DNA of 18,620 bases from Hamiltosporidium magnivora (GCA_004325065.1 PITI01000158.1:1-18620); one strand, 5' to 3'; positions 1 through 8,670 are shown, counted from the first letter of the stretch. The notes: generated from the letters alone by a model not told the origin. Numbers and translations are program-made.

Positions 1-278
1 TATGCCTCTACTTTCATGGGTATTTCTAGTCTTTTAATATGAGATTTATGGTATTTTGTCACAATACCGTACCAGGTCATCACATAAGGGATTATCTCAA
101 CACTACACTTATAAATAAGACCCAACTCATTGGTTAGCAGGTCATACTTCCTAAGTTTTTCAGTTTTAACTATTTGAAATGAATCTTGGGAAGTGATTCT
201 TACTTCAATGAGTGTTATCTTATTCTTCTTCTTATCTAAAATAAATATGTCGGGTCTGTTATTCCGAATTTTTATGGA
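1..278 (-). pseudogene. C-terminal tail of a non-LTR retrotransposon reverse transcriptase, 3' end off window
   Basis: The minus strand is open from 278 to the window edge, about 92 codons, with a stop (TAA) at 279-281 just upstream and no start codon. Early residues read NRPDIFILDKKKNKI, then TLIEVRI, then an EKLRKYDLL stretch, and later IIPYVMTWYGIVTKY. From family knowledge, this order (R-P-D-I/M, a hydrophobic-D, an I-x-V strand, then an E-K-L-x-K-Y-x-x-L helix and a hydrophobic P-V/I-V strand) is the tail found after the reverse transcriptase domain in many invertebrate non-LTR retroelements. The reverse transcriptase motifs are not in the window, and the stop directly upstream shows the copy is broken. 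Base composition is less AT-rich than the flanking DNA. The strand and fold pattern are clear; the exact family is not. Confidence 0.55.
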
Positions 279-1544
279 TTATAAAATGTTTCATTTATGA
301 TTAAGTAGATGAATATTCTTTAAACATTATTTTTACTGTAAAATGATATATCATATTGTAAATATTATCTTTAAAATCTTATAAAAAAAAGTATTAAATT
401 TTTAGAATATATATTTGAAAGTAGACCTGGTAAATCTTCAATTCACTCGTGGTTTATGTTTTTTCAGTAGAGAAAGAAACAAACTAACGGTGTTTTATTT
501 AAAAGTATGACCGTGCATGTATATCCAAATCAAATCCAAATACTATTATCATGCGAATCGCAATTATGTATATAGAATTACCTATTTATATCGTTTTATA
601 TAATAGTTAGAAACTCCAAATATCATCTCCAGAAATTCTCCTCCACTCTATTTAAAGAACCAGGTAAGGTCTTTGGATTTTCAACTCGGAAACCAAGTTC
701 AAATAATAGATCACCCATTTTTTGATTTATAATTTGCAGAGAAACATATTTATGCGATAAAACAATTAGATTCACTTGTACTAATCGTTTTTAACTAATG
801 AACTATAAAACAGGCTTTAAACATATTTTGAGGCAAATATGCAAAAAAATATGTGGGATTTTATTACATATTGTATTTTTTCGACTTCAAACTAGAAAAA
901 ATGTTTACCTTTCCTTAGCCATGAACAAAAATTAATTGACTGTTAAATATATTTCTTTAAATGAGATTGTAACGAACACATATAAAAGTTAAAAAAAAAT
1001 TAAAAAATTGCAAACATAAATTTATAATGATTAATTTAAGCCGCTTAGGTTTTACATATGTAAAACAGTATCTATAGTTTAAATAATGATACAAGAATAT
1101 ATTATATCAGCTCGCTTCTGTTGACAATTAATATGCTTTCTATATTTTATAAAGAAACTGTGAAGTTTTACGAACCATTAAATCTTCACAATAATTTTTT
1201 TTAGAAACATAAAAAACAATATTGTTTAGTAGAAGTTATTCATAGTTTGTGTTTTCCCGATTTAGCAAATCTATAAAAACTTTTATACAATATAAACTGG
1301 TTTATTCAAAGTCAACATAGGTTTCTGATAAATTATATTTTTTTGATGTAATAAATAAAAAATACGAAAAACCAAATAAAATTTATATTTATACTCAATT
1401 AGAAAGCTTATGATTACACCAAAATTAATTTATAGATTATTAACGTATTTTTAAATATTTTTTGGGTTTCAATTCTTTCATTACTGATATTTAAAATAAA
1501 TATATTAAAGATGAAAATATATAGTAACGATATAATGAACCGTT
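279..1544. other. AT-rich intergenic stretch upstream of ERB1
   Basis: No intact gene was found on either strand. The only structured part is a 55-codon open stretch on the minus strand at 623-790, listed separately. The last 300 bases before the ERB1 start are extremely AT-rich, and I see no clear promoter element. A short CC-containing sequence (GAACCGTT) lies directly before the ERB1 ATG. Microsporidian genes often carry C-rich signals close to the start, but this one is too short to rely on. Confidence 0.5.
623..790 (-). pseudogene. Orphan coding relic, 55 codons, unknown family
   Basis: A minus-strand frame is open between stops at 791-793 and 623-625. Its residues look protein-like rather than AT-noise: the C-terminal half contains MGDLLFELGFRVENP followed by a G-S-L-N-R-V-E-E-N-F-W-R ending, with balanced charge and few Lys/Asn/Ile runs. 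I do not recognise the family. It has the same orientation as the reverse transcriptase tail at 1-278, so it could be an upstream piece of the same dead element, or the remains of an unrelated gene. There is no convincing start, and the frame is too short to be an intact gene. Confidence 0.3.
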
Positions 1545-2930
1545 ATGGATCGAATAGAAAATTTTTTAAACAAAAGAGTACAGAAAAACAAAAGAAGGGT
1601 AACGTATAAAGGAAAGAAATATGAAATAACAAAAGAGGAAGTTAAGAAAGTACGATTAGTGCGTAACAATTATTGTATTTCATCTTTAAATATGTACGAG
1701 CCACTTTCTACAAAATTTAGTGGTGAAAAATTAGAAAATGGTATTTTTTTAGAAACAAAAAATAGTAAAAATAAATTGTGTAGATTTAAGAAGATGGAAT
1801 ATTATTTGAGAGAGAGGTATGAAGAAGAAGAGGAAATAAAAGATATTTGGGAGGAGGATTCATATCAAGTAAGTATAGATGATATAAATTTAAATGTATT
1901 TAATAAAGAAAAATATGATAACGTTGATGACTTAAAATTGGACAAAGAAAATTTAGAAGTTATTTTAGAGACTTTACATAGAAAATATTTTTTTCCTTCT
2001 AAAAAAATAATTCCGATAAGTCAATTAATACCAAAAAAAGAAAAAGTAAATGCAGATTTTACTTCAGAAATATTAAAAATATACAATTTTGATCATGAAT
2101 TAGATTCCTGTTATTTCGATAACACATTTTCATTCTCTTGTGTTGTAAAAGAATTTACAATGTATATTTATTATTTAAGAAATCTTAGTTTGATTTTTAC
2201 AAAAAGATTTGAAACTAAAATAAGAAAAATCTTAATTTTAAGAAATGGAATTATTTGTGTTTTACTAACGAATGAAATAATATTAATTAATAATATGAGT
2301 AATATTAAATTTCAAAACATAGAAAATGAAAATATTTTAAAAATAAATATAAATGAATCAATTTTGGATTTCTATTTTGATGAAAATCAAAATAAAATAT
2401 TTTTGATTGGAAAAAAAAATTTATTTGGTTTTGATGTGCAAAATTGTGCGATTGAAAGAATTTTAACCGTGAAAGGTCACAGACTTGTTTCTATAAATAT
2501 GATAAAAGATAATCTATTAATGATTTCTTCTACCATTGATATTAAGATAGTAGATGTTAGTAATAAGAAAAATACAGGTACTCTTGTTTCTAGTTTCCCA
2601 CACTCTATTTTTATAAAAATTTTAAATTCAAAATACATATTTTGTGCCAATAATAATTTCGAAATTCATGTTTTTGAACTAGAAAATGTAAAAAATAATA
2701 AAACAATTAAGTTTGATTCTTCGATTTACGACTTGGCAGTAAATTCATTCTTAAATTTATTTTGTGTCTGTTTTGAAAATGAAATGGTTATATTTGAAAT
2801 AAAAATGGAAAAAACATTTATTATCACTCCGATAAAAAAGTTTAAAGGAGAATATCGAAATTGTTCTTTTTATGAAGAATGCTCTTTAATATATTGTATA
2901 TATGAAGATAAAATTATTGTATTGGGTTAG
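1545..2930 (+). CDS. ERB1: ERB1/BOP1-like ribosome biogenesis protein
   Basis: A divergent Erb1 (BOP1 in animals). In yeast it joins Ytm1 and Nop7 in the PeBoW complex of the nucleolus, needed for 27S pre-rRNA processing and 60S subunit assembly. Residues 1-165 match the BOP1 N-terminal domain in order: a D-x-I-x-x-F-L start, ITKEEVKKVR (28-37; family LTxEExxLI), YEP then FSG (51-60; family YEP-x-x-x-x-FSG), a K-x-E-Y segment, DIWEED (100-105), and PSKKIIPISQLIP (151-163; family R-x-K-x-x-x-x-PEDLIPKLP). The rest (190-461) is beta-rich with degenerate WD-type repeats, ending in an IITPIKKFKG segment like the family's last blade (VPLKVLKGH). At 461 residues it is much shorter than the roughly 800 of yeast, lacking the acidic N-terminal extension and most loops, as is usual in microsporidia. 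The first ATG of the frame fits the domain start. Intact and single-exon. Confidence 0.8.
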   Translation: MDRIENFLNKRVQKNKRRVTYKGKKYEITKEEVKKVRLVRNNYCISSLNMYEPLSTKFSGEKLENGIFLETKNSKNKLCRFKKMEYYLRERYEEEEEIKDIWEEDSYQVSIDDINLNVFNKEKYDNVDDLKLDKENLEVILETLHRKYFFPSKKIIPISQLIPKKEKVNADFTSEILKIYNFDHELDSCYFDNTFSFSCVVKEFTMYIYYLRNLSLIFTKRFETKIRKILILRNGIICVLLTNEIILINNMSNIKFQNIENENILKININESILDFYFDENQNKIFLIGKKNLFGFDVQNCAIERILTVKGHRLVSINMIKDNLLMISSTIDIKIVDVSNKKNTGTLVSSFPHSIFIKILNSKYIFCANNNFEIHVFELENVKNNKTIKFDSSIYDLAVNSFLNLFCVCFENEMVIFEIKMEKTFIITPIKKFKGEYRNCSFYEECSLIYCIYEDKIIVLG

Positions 2931-3625
2931 TAGAGAAAGCTTGTACAAAATTTTTTTTACATTTATTTTTTCATAAATATTTTTGATGAAACAATTCCAT
3001 TTAACAATTTTTTTGATACAGAATTTCGGTTCAAAGAATCCATGAAAAATAAAAATTTTATTAAAACAATAAATAGAATACAAAACTATAAACCAGGAAT
3101 GAATTTTAAACTACTTTTATAAAACTATTCTGAGTTTTAAGCATTTATAGATTTACTATAAACAAATAAAGTAGTTAAAAAGAAGTAATATTTTATTTTT
3201 CAATCACTTAAAATAAATTTTTGTAAGTGGAATTTTCATATTTTTATAAAATATTTGCATAAAAAAATTGATAATATAATATAGCATTGTTTTTATGCAT
3301 CTAAAATATTTTCAATTTTTATTCAAAATATTAACAACTTTTAATCCCATTTAAGTAAATCCACATTTTATTTTTACAGAAATATACAGTTTGTCCCAAA
3401 TCAAAACTTCTAATATTTTATTATTTTTAGAAATAAATTTACATGCAATTTAAACTTAAATTGAACTTACATTTTCGAATTTTATAATCTGGTGAACTAA
3501 TAAAAAAATTTGATATCTTTTTATTTTACTTTTTTTATAAATTTGTAGATTTTAATTATATTTCTGAACATATAACTTGGTTTAATTTATTCAAATTTTA
3601 AATCCATAAAAAATAATCCTTCCTA
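2931..3625. other. Intergenic stretch between ERB1 and BET4
   Basis: About 0.7 kb of very AT-rich DNA with homopolymer A and T runs. Both flanking genes are on the plus strand. I see no RNA gene, repeat or convincing coding frame. A short minus-strand open frame overlapping the ERB1 3' end has no protein-like composition. The gap is long for a microsporidian. Confidence 0.5.
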
Positions 3626-4813
3626 ATGATAAGACATGGCCAAGAAAAGGGTTCTTTAAAAGAAGATGAATTTCTTCTTAAAGAATATTTTAAGCTGAAA
3701 GACATTGAAATGGATGATTTAGAAAGTGTAAAAAGAATAGTACAAATAATTCCTGATTATTATCCCGCATGGAATATTTTGAAGGGATATCTTAAATTAA
3801 ATTTTGGAGATTGGCCAGACCAACTAAGGCTTTCACAAAAAGCAATCGAATTTAATCCAAAGTCTTATCAGGCATGGCACCACAGAAGGTGTGTATTTGA
3901 AGTTATCCAATATCATTTATATAAAAAACATTCAAATTTTAATACGGATGATGAAATACCGTTTGAGACATCTTTTGATATCGAATTTCATCCAAATATC
4001 GAATTGGTTACACAAAAAACCCCAAGAAAACAAGTTAAATTTACGAATCTAATAATTCCGATTCTTGCACACACATTTTATACCGATGAAAAGGGACTTT
4101 ACATCAAAAATTATGGTATAATCTACGAACAGGAATTAGAACTAACAGCGGCATTTTTAGGAGTTGATGAGAGAAATTTTCATTGTTGGAATTTTAGAAG
4201 ATTTTTAGTAGAAAATGATGATCTACCATTTAAAATGTACAATAAAGATTTCTCAAATTATTCGTGTATTCATCATTTTTACAATAAGAAATATACAGAT
4301 AATGAAATTATTTCTAAAATATTTACTTGTCCGTATGATGAAGGATTATGGCAATATTACTGGGTCATGGAAGAAACCCAGATGTTTAAAAATGGAGTTT
4401 ATATGAAAATATTTGACGACAAAATAGAAATTAAATTTAAAGATAAATACAAAGGTACTTTGTACATAAAAATCGGTGACAAAAAAATAAAAGTTGATAA
4501 AAAAGTTTCTTATAAAAATATTACAGTTATTAGTAAAATAAAAAAAGAAAAAAAGTATATTTTGAAAGATTCAAATAAAAAGGTATTGGCGAGTGGCTTT
4601 TTAAAAAGACAAGATTATTTCTATGATTTCGTTGAAGAACTACTTGAAATTGAAGAGGATTGTAATTTTGCTTTACTTACACTTTTAGAACGTACAGAGG
4701 ATCAAGCAAAAAGAAATAAACTAATTGAAAAACTTGTATTAGCAGATCCTAAACGTAAAAATTATTATAAGTCACTTAAATACGGATATATTATATCCGG
4801 AATGATTGAATAA
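3626..4813 (+). CDS. BET4: Rab geranylgeranyltransferase alpha subunit (BET4-like)
   Basis: Alpha subunit of type II protein geranylgeranyltransferase. With the beta subunit (BET2) and Rab escort protein it attaches geranylgeranyl groups to the C-terminal cysteines of Rab GTPases in the cytosol. The N-terminus has the family HGxxK motif (HGQEK, 4-8). PPTA helical repeats follow: YYPAWNILKGYL (45-56, degenerate), NPKSYQAWHHRRCVF (77-91), VDERNFHCWNFRRFL (180-194), NYSCIHHFYNKKY (211-223) and a last one around YDEGLWQYYWVMEE (237-250). VDERNFHCW is diagnostic of the Rab enzyme rather than RAM2. The C-terminus (333-382) resembles the family helix after the last repeat, including LLTLL and a DP-x-R-x-x-Y motif (374-380). 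Two inserts are notable: residues 97-165 within the helical array, and a beta-rich Lys-rich block at 258-328. At 395 residues it is slightly longer than yeast Bet4. The leading ATG is well supported by the HGQEK motif just after it. Confidence 0.87.
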   Translation: MIRHGQEKGSLKEDEFLLKEYFKLKDIEMDDLESVKRIVQIIPDYYPAWNILKGYLKLNFGDWPDQLRLSQKAIEFNPKSYQAWHHRRCVFEVIQYHLYKKHSNFNTDDEIPFETSFDIEFHPNIELVTQKTPRKQVKFTNLIIPILAHTFYTDEKGLYIKNYGIIYEQELELTAAFLGVDERNFHCWNFRRFLVENDDLPFKMYNKDFSNYSCIHHFYNKKYTDNEIISKIFTCPYDEGLWQYYWVMEETQMFKNGVYMKIFDDKIEIKFKDKYKGTLYIKIGDKKIKVDKKVSYKNITVISKIKKEKKYILKDSNKKVLASGFLKRQDYFYDFVEELLEIEEDCNFALLTLLERTEDQAKRNKLIEKLVLADPKRKNYYKSLKYGYIISGMIE

Positions 4814-4814
4814 T

Positions 4815-4820
4815 AATAAA
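4815..4820 (+). terminator. Possible polyadenylation signal of BET4
   Basis: AATAAA lies two bases after the BET4 stop codon and runs into a long A tract. Signals at or just after the stop are common in genomes with very short 3' UTRs. In DNA this AT-rich the hexamer also occurs often by chance. Confidence 0.3.
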
Positions 4821-5122
4821 AAAAAAATTTAAACATCGTTTTTAGAATTTTTCCATTTTCCTTTACAAATAAATCCGATTTAAAAACCGGATTTACATTT
4901 TGATAAGAATTTATCTATAAAAATTATATATTTCTTAAACTCAATACGAGTCTAATTTATAGTTGATTGCTGAAAAAATATATAAAAGGTGCAAGAGATG
5001 GTATTTCTTCTAAACAATTCATAAAATGACCTAGAAATATGCTCGGATTATTAATTGGAATTTAAATTATTATGAAAAAATTCTAATATAGTTATCTCAC
5101 TAAAAGAGCATACCAAAAGTAA

Positions 5123-5245
5123 AATAGCTCGATTATAAAAAAAAATATAGTCGGTAAAGATACATTGCACCCATCTAGTGGCGAATGCAATCCCATAATT
5201 AAAGAATATTTGAAATATAAAAGCAACCAAACCGAAAAACCGTAA
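5123..5245 (+). pseudogene. Short coding relic, unknown family
   Basis: A 40-codon frame lies between stops at 5120-5122 and 5243-5245, with a protein-like middle (GKDTLHPSSGECNPIIKEYL) and higher GC than its surroundings. A few protein-like codons continue upstream of the first stop in the same frame (LTKRAYQK), as expected for a decayed gene with point stops. No start codon, no family recognised. It may be chance. Confidence 0.2.
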
Positions 5246-6413
5246 CGCTCAAAGAAGAAAGCTAATAAAACAATAAATTATAAAAAAAAAATATTAAAAT
5301 TTTTGAATCATAAATAGTTTCAAAACAAACAAATATTTGTTTTTTGGATTTATTTACTCAATAATTGATTTGTTTTTTTAAAAAAATCAAAAAATTATAT
5401 TTATAACGATTTCTAAAAATAATAGACCCTCTTAATATAGAAAAAGCATGGTTATTTATACTTTTATTTAAAATAATTGATGAATTTTTAACAAATATCT
5501 TTAAATCTAATAATATCACCAATATATTATCTGATAAAACTTATATTTTGAAGATTCGCATTATTGCAAAATATCAGAAGATTTACTGAATTATTTTTAA
5601 TTTATTTTTGACAATAAAAATCAAATCACAGTATATGATTCATTCTGATTATAAAATATTGATAATTCAAGATATTTTTCATAAAAATTGAAATATTTAT
5701 GACAGTAAATTGCAATATGATATCAAAAATTTTGATTTAAATTTATATTTGCTTACTCTAAACTAAAATTCTATGATATCTTTCTTACAGGCATTTAAAT
5801 TCTTAAATACATTAATTCTTTGATATTTTTTATTCTTAAGGGATTATAGATCTGTGCAGCAAACTTTGTTTTGTTCAATAATAAACTAGTATATTGATAT
5901 GATGACTGCTTTAATATATTCCTTCATATCCTTTCCACACTTTTTTTTCATTTGATTATTTATAGATTGGAATTATACATTTTTTGTTATAAATACATTT
6001 AAAATGGGTAGTTTATTGCTTGTGACAGCATATTTTCATACTTTGGACTGACGAAATGTTTTGAGGCGCTATTTCATAATTGGAATGGCTTATGCACAAA
6101 AAAATAGTTTATTTGCATATAATTGCCCCAATGTTCTGGTCATGTATAAATTTATATTTTTTAGTCTATATCTGCATTCTTTTTTGAAATTTATCACATC
6201 TGCGGAAGTAGAGTAATAGGTTAAAATCACGAATCAAGATATTAGATACAGAGTGCTATAGGAAAATATAGCTGCTCAATATTTTTAAAATATGTAAAAA
6301 GGTAATAATAAATCACAATGTATTTAGGCATACATATTAAAACTTGTCTAATTTTTCCTTAATATGCAAATAAAATAATTTTATTTTTGATCACATCTTA
6401 GGTTTTAAATATT

Positions 6414-6448
6414 ACTACAGGCTACTTAATCCGCTGTGCTACAGACCC
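6414..6448 (-). other. tRNA 5'-half-like sequence with A-box (relic)
   Basis: Read on the minus strand, the sequence begins GGGTCTGTAGCACAGCGG and continues ATTAAGTAGCC. TAGCACAGCGGA matches the pol III A-box consensus TRGCNNAGYNGG at 11 of 12 positions, and a tRNA-like 5' acceptor strand precedes it. No B-box or T-arm follows downstream, so this is not a functional tRNA gene. It is most likely a truncated tRNA-derived SINE head or a tRNA pseudogene fragment. It has the same orientation as the SINE-like element about 220 bp away. Confidence 0.3.
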
Positions 6449-6665
6449 TGAAGAGCCATGGCATTTTTTACAATTCTTTTCACATTAGTTCGAATAAATT
6501 TTTCAACAACATTTTAATCTAGTTCATACATTCTTTAATATTGTCTAATCATATCTGTTGTAACCTGTCTCGTATTCTTTCGCTTCAAGATGCCGCTTAA
6601 AACTCAATATAGCGTCTCCTTAGGTCATTTTTCTACTATAAAAACCTTCAAGTATTTTTTTGTTT

Positions 6666-6900
6666 ATCTATTTATTATTTATTTAATAGCTCGCTCCTTC
6701 CCTACGGATGAAACACAATCCGACGATGGATCATAGCATCGCCAAGTTATAGGCTTTCCAAAGACAATTTTATTTTGATTGGTTAGGTTGTCAGCCTCGA
6801 GCAAGTTCTCCGAACGAAGGAAGAAGCGTGCACCAAACGAGGATCGAACCCGGTCTTTCTGAATTAAACTCGATATCTTCACAGCTAGACTATTGGCGCC
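6666..6900 (-). mobile_element. tRNA-derived SINE-like retroposon, 235 bp
   Basis: Read on the minus strand, the element starts with a tRNA-like head (6830-6899), continues through a GC-richer unrelated body (about 6690-6829), and ends in an A-rich ATAA/AAAT tail (6666-6690). The flanks carry matching 9-bp direct repeats. Head, body, A-rich tail and target duplication together are the classic layout of a tRNA-derived SINE mobilised by a LINE. Local GC is far above the surroundings. A 98-codon open frame crosses the element on the same strand (6679-6975), but it translates the tRNA arms and is not taken as a gene. Whether other copies exist cannot be judged from this window. Confidence 0.55.
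6830..6899 (-). promoter_or_regulatory. tRNA-like head with pol III A- and B-boxes
   Basis: The 70-nt minus-strand sequence pairs GCGCCAA with TTGGTGC as a complete 7-bp acceptor stem (one G-U), with A as discriminator base. The D-stem is GTCT/AGAT around an 8-nt loop. The A-box is TAGTCTAGCTGT (6881-6892) and the B-box GGTTCGATCC (6841-6850). The T-loop TTCGATC sits on a stem with four of five pairs. The anticodon stem does not pair and no credible anticodon can be assigned. It is therefore an internal pol III promoter or tRNA relic, not a working tRNA gene. Confidence 0.55.
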
Positions 6901-7043
6901 TTTTTGTTTTACTACACTGACGAAAAAATATTCCTGATAAAGGGTTTCTATATCTTGATTCTTTGAAATGCTCACTCGTTGTTTTTGAACATGTTCTATA
7001 GATCTTTCTTTGCTATATCCTAAATATTTTTGTCTCTTTTGTG

Positions 7044-7178
7044 CTAATACAATGTTTCAGAAGCCTTCCTCGCCGTATTCTTATTTTGTTTTTGCGCGAC
7101 TTTTACATTCAAGTTTTTAATGCTGACTTCAGTGAGTATGGGAGGGGAGAGTAAGTCTTGCTCCAAGCCTTTATTTTT
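7044..7178 (-). pseudogene. Coding relic, possibly retroelement-derived
   Basis: A 44-codon minus-strand frame ending in a stop at 7044-7046 has protein-like content (a DLLSPPILTEVSIKNLNVKV segment, then Lys/Gln/Asn-rich). GC is raised relative to its surroundings. The end weakly resembles the helical terminus after the reverse transcriptase tail domain in invertebrate non-LTR elements, but the likeness is too loose to assign. It shares strand with the relic at 7264-7389 and with the SINE-like insertion next to it. Confidence 0.2.
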
Positions 7179-7207
7179 TTATTAGTACTACTACTTATTG
7201 GCGCTAC

Positions 7208-7222
7208 AGCTCTAAAAGAGCT
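7208..7222. repeat. Perfect short hairpin (AGCTCT-AAA-AGAGCT)
   Basis: A 6-bp perfect inverted repeat with a 3-nt loop, embedded in GGCGCTAC before and TAGGC after. Invertebrate LINE and SINE 3' ends often carry a similar stem-loop of the form CTACAGCCC...GGGCTTAGGC; that comparison is from memory and not verified here. It lies between two minus-strand coding relics. Confidence 0.3.
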
Positions 7223-7263
7223 TAGGCTTTCTTAAAGATTTTCCCAAATTATATTATTTCGTT

Positions 7264-7389
7264 TCAGTTTTGTAACAATATGATTTTGTGAGATAAGTGT
7301 GTTAGATCTATGACCAACTCGCTTCCTTTACCGGGCTTGGTGCCTCCAGAACAACTCATCTTATCTCTGGCGGTGATATATTTTTTTGA
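7264..7389 (-). pseudogene. Possible reverse transcriptase N-terminal motif relic
   Basis: A 41-codon minus-strand frame contains TKPGKGSELVIDLTHLSHKI. In many retroelement polymerases the first reverse transcriptase motif reads K-P-x-G-K-x-R-x-V-I-D-x-x-x-L-N-K, so the match covers KPGK, a hydrophobic-V-I-D, and L-N/S-K/H. The frame ends with a stop at 7264-7266, and no YxDD motif follows at the expected distance. It would be a dead fragment at best. Confidence 0.3.
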
Positions 7390-8670
7390 TTAATTCGAAG
7401 AAATAAACATAAATCTGGTTTGAAAGTATTCCCATGCATTTTAAACGCGACAGCTTTTCGGATTTACAGGAAATATTCAAACAGTATTTTTATTATGGCT
7501 AATAAATAGAAAGCTAGATATATTTCGTTTTAATTTCAGTTATCATTCGTTCAAATTTTCTAATTTATCTGCTTCTAGGAATAAGAAGATTTTGTTTATA
7601 GAATTGGCTCCAATAATACTCATTAGATCAGATTTCCTATTTATTGTACTTTTACATAATGTCATTCGTATGATTTTTTAATGCTACAGAATAACCCTTT
7701 GTGACCGAAATTATATGTTAGAGAATGTAAATCTCTGAGCTAATTTCTTTATTAGTATCAAAATAACTGATATATTTCTTGCTAAATATATCTTTTATTT
7801 CATCCTCACAACTCTCAATTTGTTGAAAAAAACTTTTCTTACTTAATTATTCCATTCCTCTTTTACCTTTCGGTGTTGAGGGTGCAGAAATGAAAGGCTT
7901 TTTATTTGTTTCTTTAATCTGTTGTAATTCAGAATTATAGGGGATTGACCTATAAATCAATTGAAGGTTATAACCTACCACTACGGCAGTAATTAATTCA
8001 TGCAAATCGTACACACTACTTGCCAATCAAGTGTTTTGAATGCAGTTATCTTCCCTTTAAATGATTTTTTAGAACTAGAAATAATTTTTAGAAAAACTAA
8101 AAATAAAGGTTAAAATCATTTTTTACTTTATAATTTTACTGTGTTGCTATTTTTGCGGTATTTGTTAGCTTATAAGGTTTCATTTGGCTTTAAAGCATTT
8201 AGATTTTCTATACTTCATAAAAGTAAAGAAGGGTAAAATTTCTGGTGTACATCCTTGTTTTATGAAGCGCAAATAAATTTTTATACTCAAAGGCTATGAT
8301 TGTGGTGTTTATTTTTTTGAAAAAAAAACTTTTAGTATCCTAAGATGTTTTTTTTTGAAAAATAACCATATAACATGATTTAAAATAAATAACACATATA
8401 TTGTAAATTCACAATATATCGAATTAAAGGGATTATTATCTCGCAATATACATCAAAACAAAAGTTCAATGATTTTGAGTTAATAACCAGAAAACTAAAC
8501 CTTGATCTTATTACATCATGCGTATCTATTAAAATGGAAATACATTAGAAATATAAACAAACTTCTTTGTGTATTTCTACGTGAGAAAGCTAAATTTTAG
8601 ACTATTTACATGTTAAACAACAATAATTTATGAAAAAGGCAAAAAAATAAAGTTTGAAAATTAATCCAAT
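7390..8670. other. AT-rich region downstream of the 849-residue gene, no gene seen
   Basis: No intact frame on either strand. A few patches (about 7860-8050) are less AT-rich and may be old element debris, but I could not connect them to a family. The stretch just past the 3' end of the minus-strand gene (8600-8670) has no AATAAA in a clear position. Confidence 0.4.

Larger units (their letters stand above)
4821..6656. other. AT-rich gene-free region with coding and tRNA-like relics
   Basis: No intact gene on either strand. Two patches differ from the AT-rich background. One is a 40-codon plus-strand open stretch at 5123-5245. The other is a minus-strand tRNA 5'-half-like sequence at 6414-6448. 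Both are listed separately. The rest has poly-A and poly-T runs and no repeats I can support. Confidence 0.45.
6657..6909. repeat. 9-bp target-site duplication flanking the SINE-like insertion
   Basis: TTTTTGTTT is found at 6657-6665 and again at 6901-6909, directly abutting the two ends of the element at 6666-6900. Retroposed SINEs make duplications of this kind. The repeat is T-rich, so chance similarity cannot be excluded, but its exact placement at both independently defined boundaries supports it. Confidence 0.5.

Noticed and set aside
3380..3410. ACAGTTTGTCCCAAATC as a second Tc1-type terminal repeat
   Set aside because: No inverted partner was found within the window, and the likeness to the 13793 and 15357 ends is limited to the first few bases.
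6679..6975. 98-codon minus-strand open frame as a small protein gene
   Set aside because: It translates straight through the tRNA-like head, body and tail of the SINE-like element and one target duplication. RNA-type structure explains the sequence better than coding.
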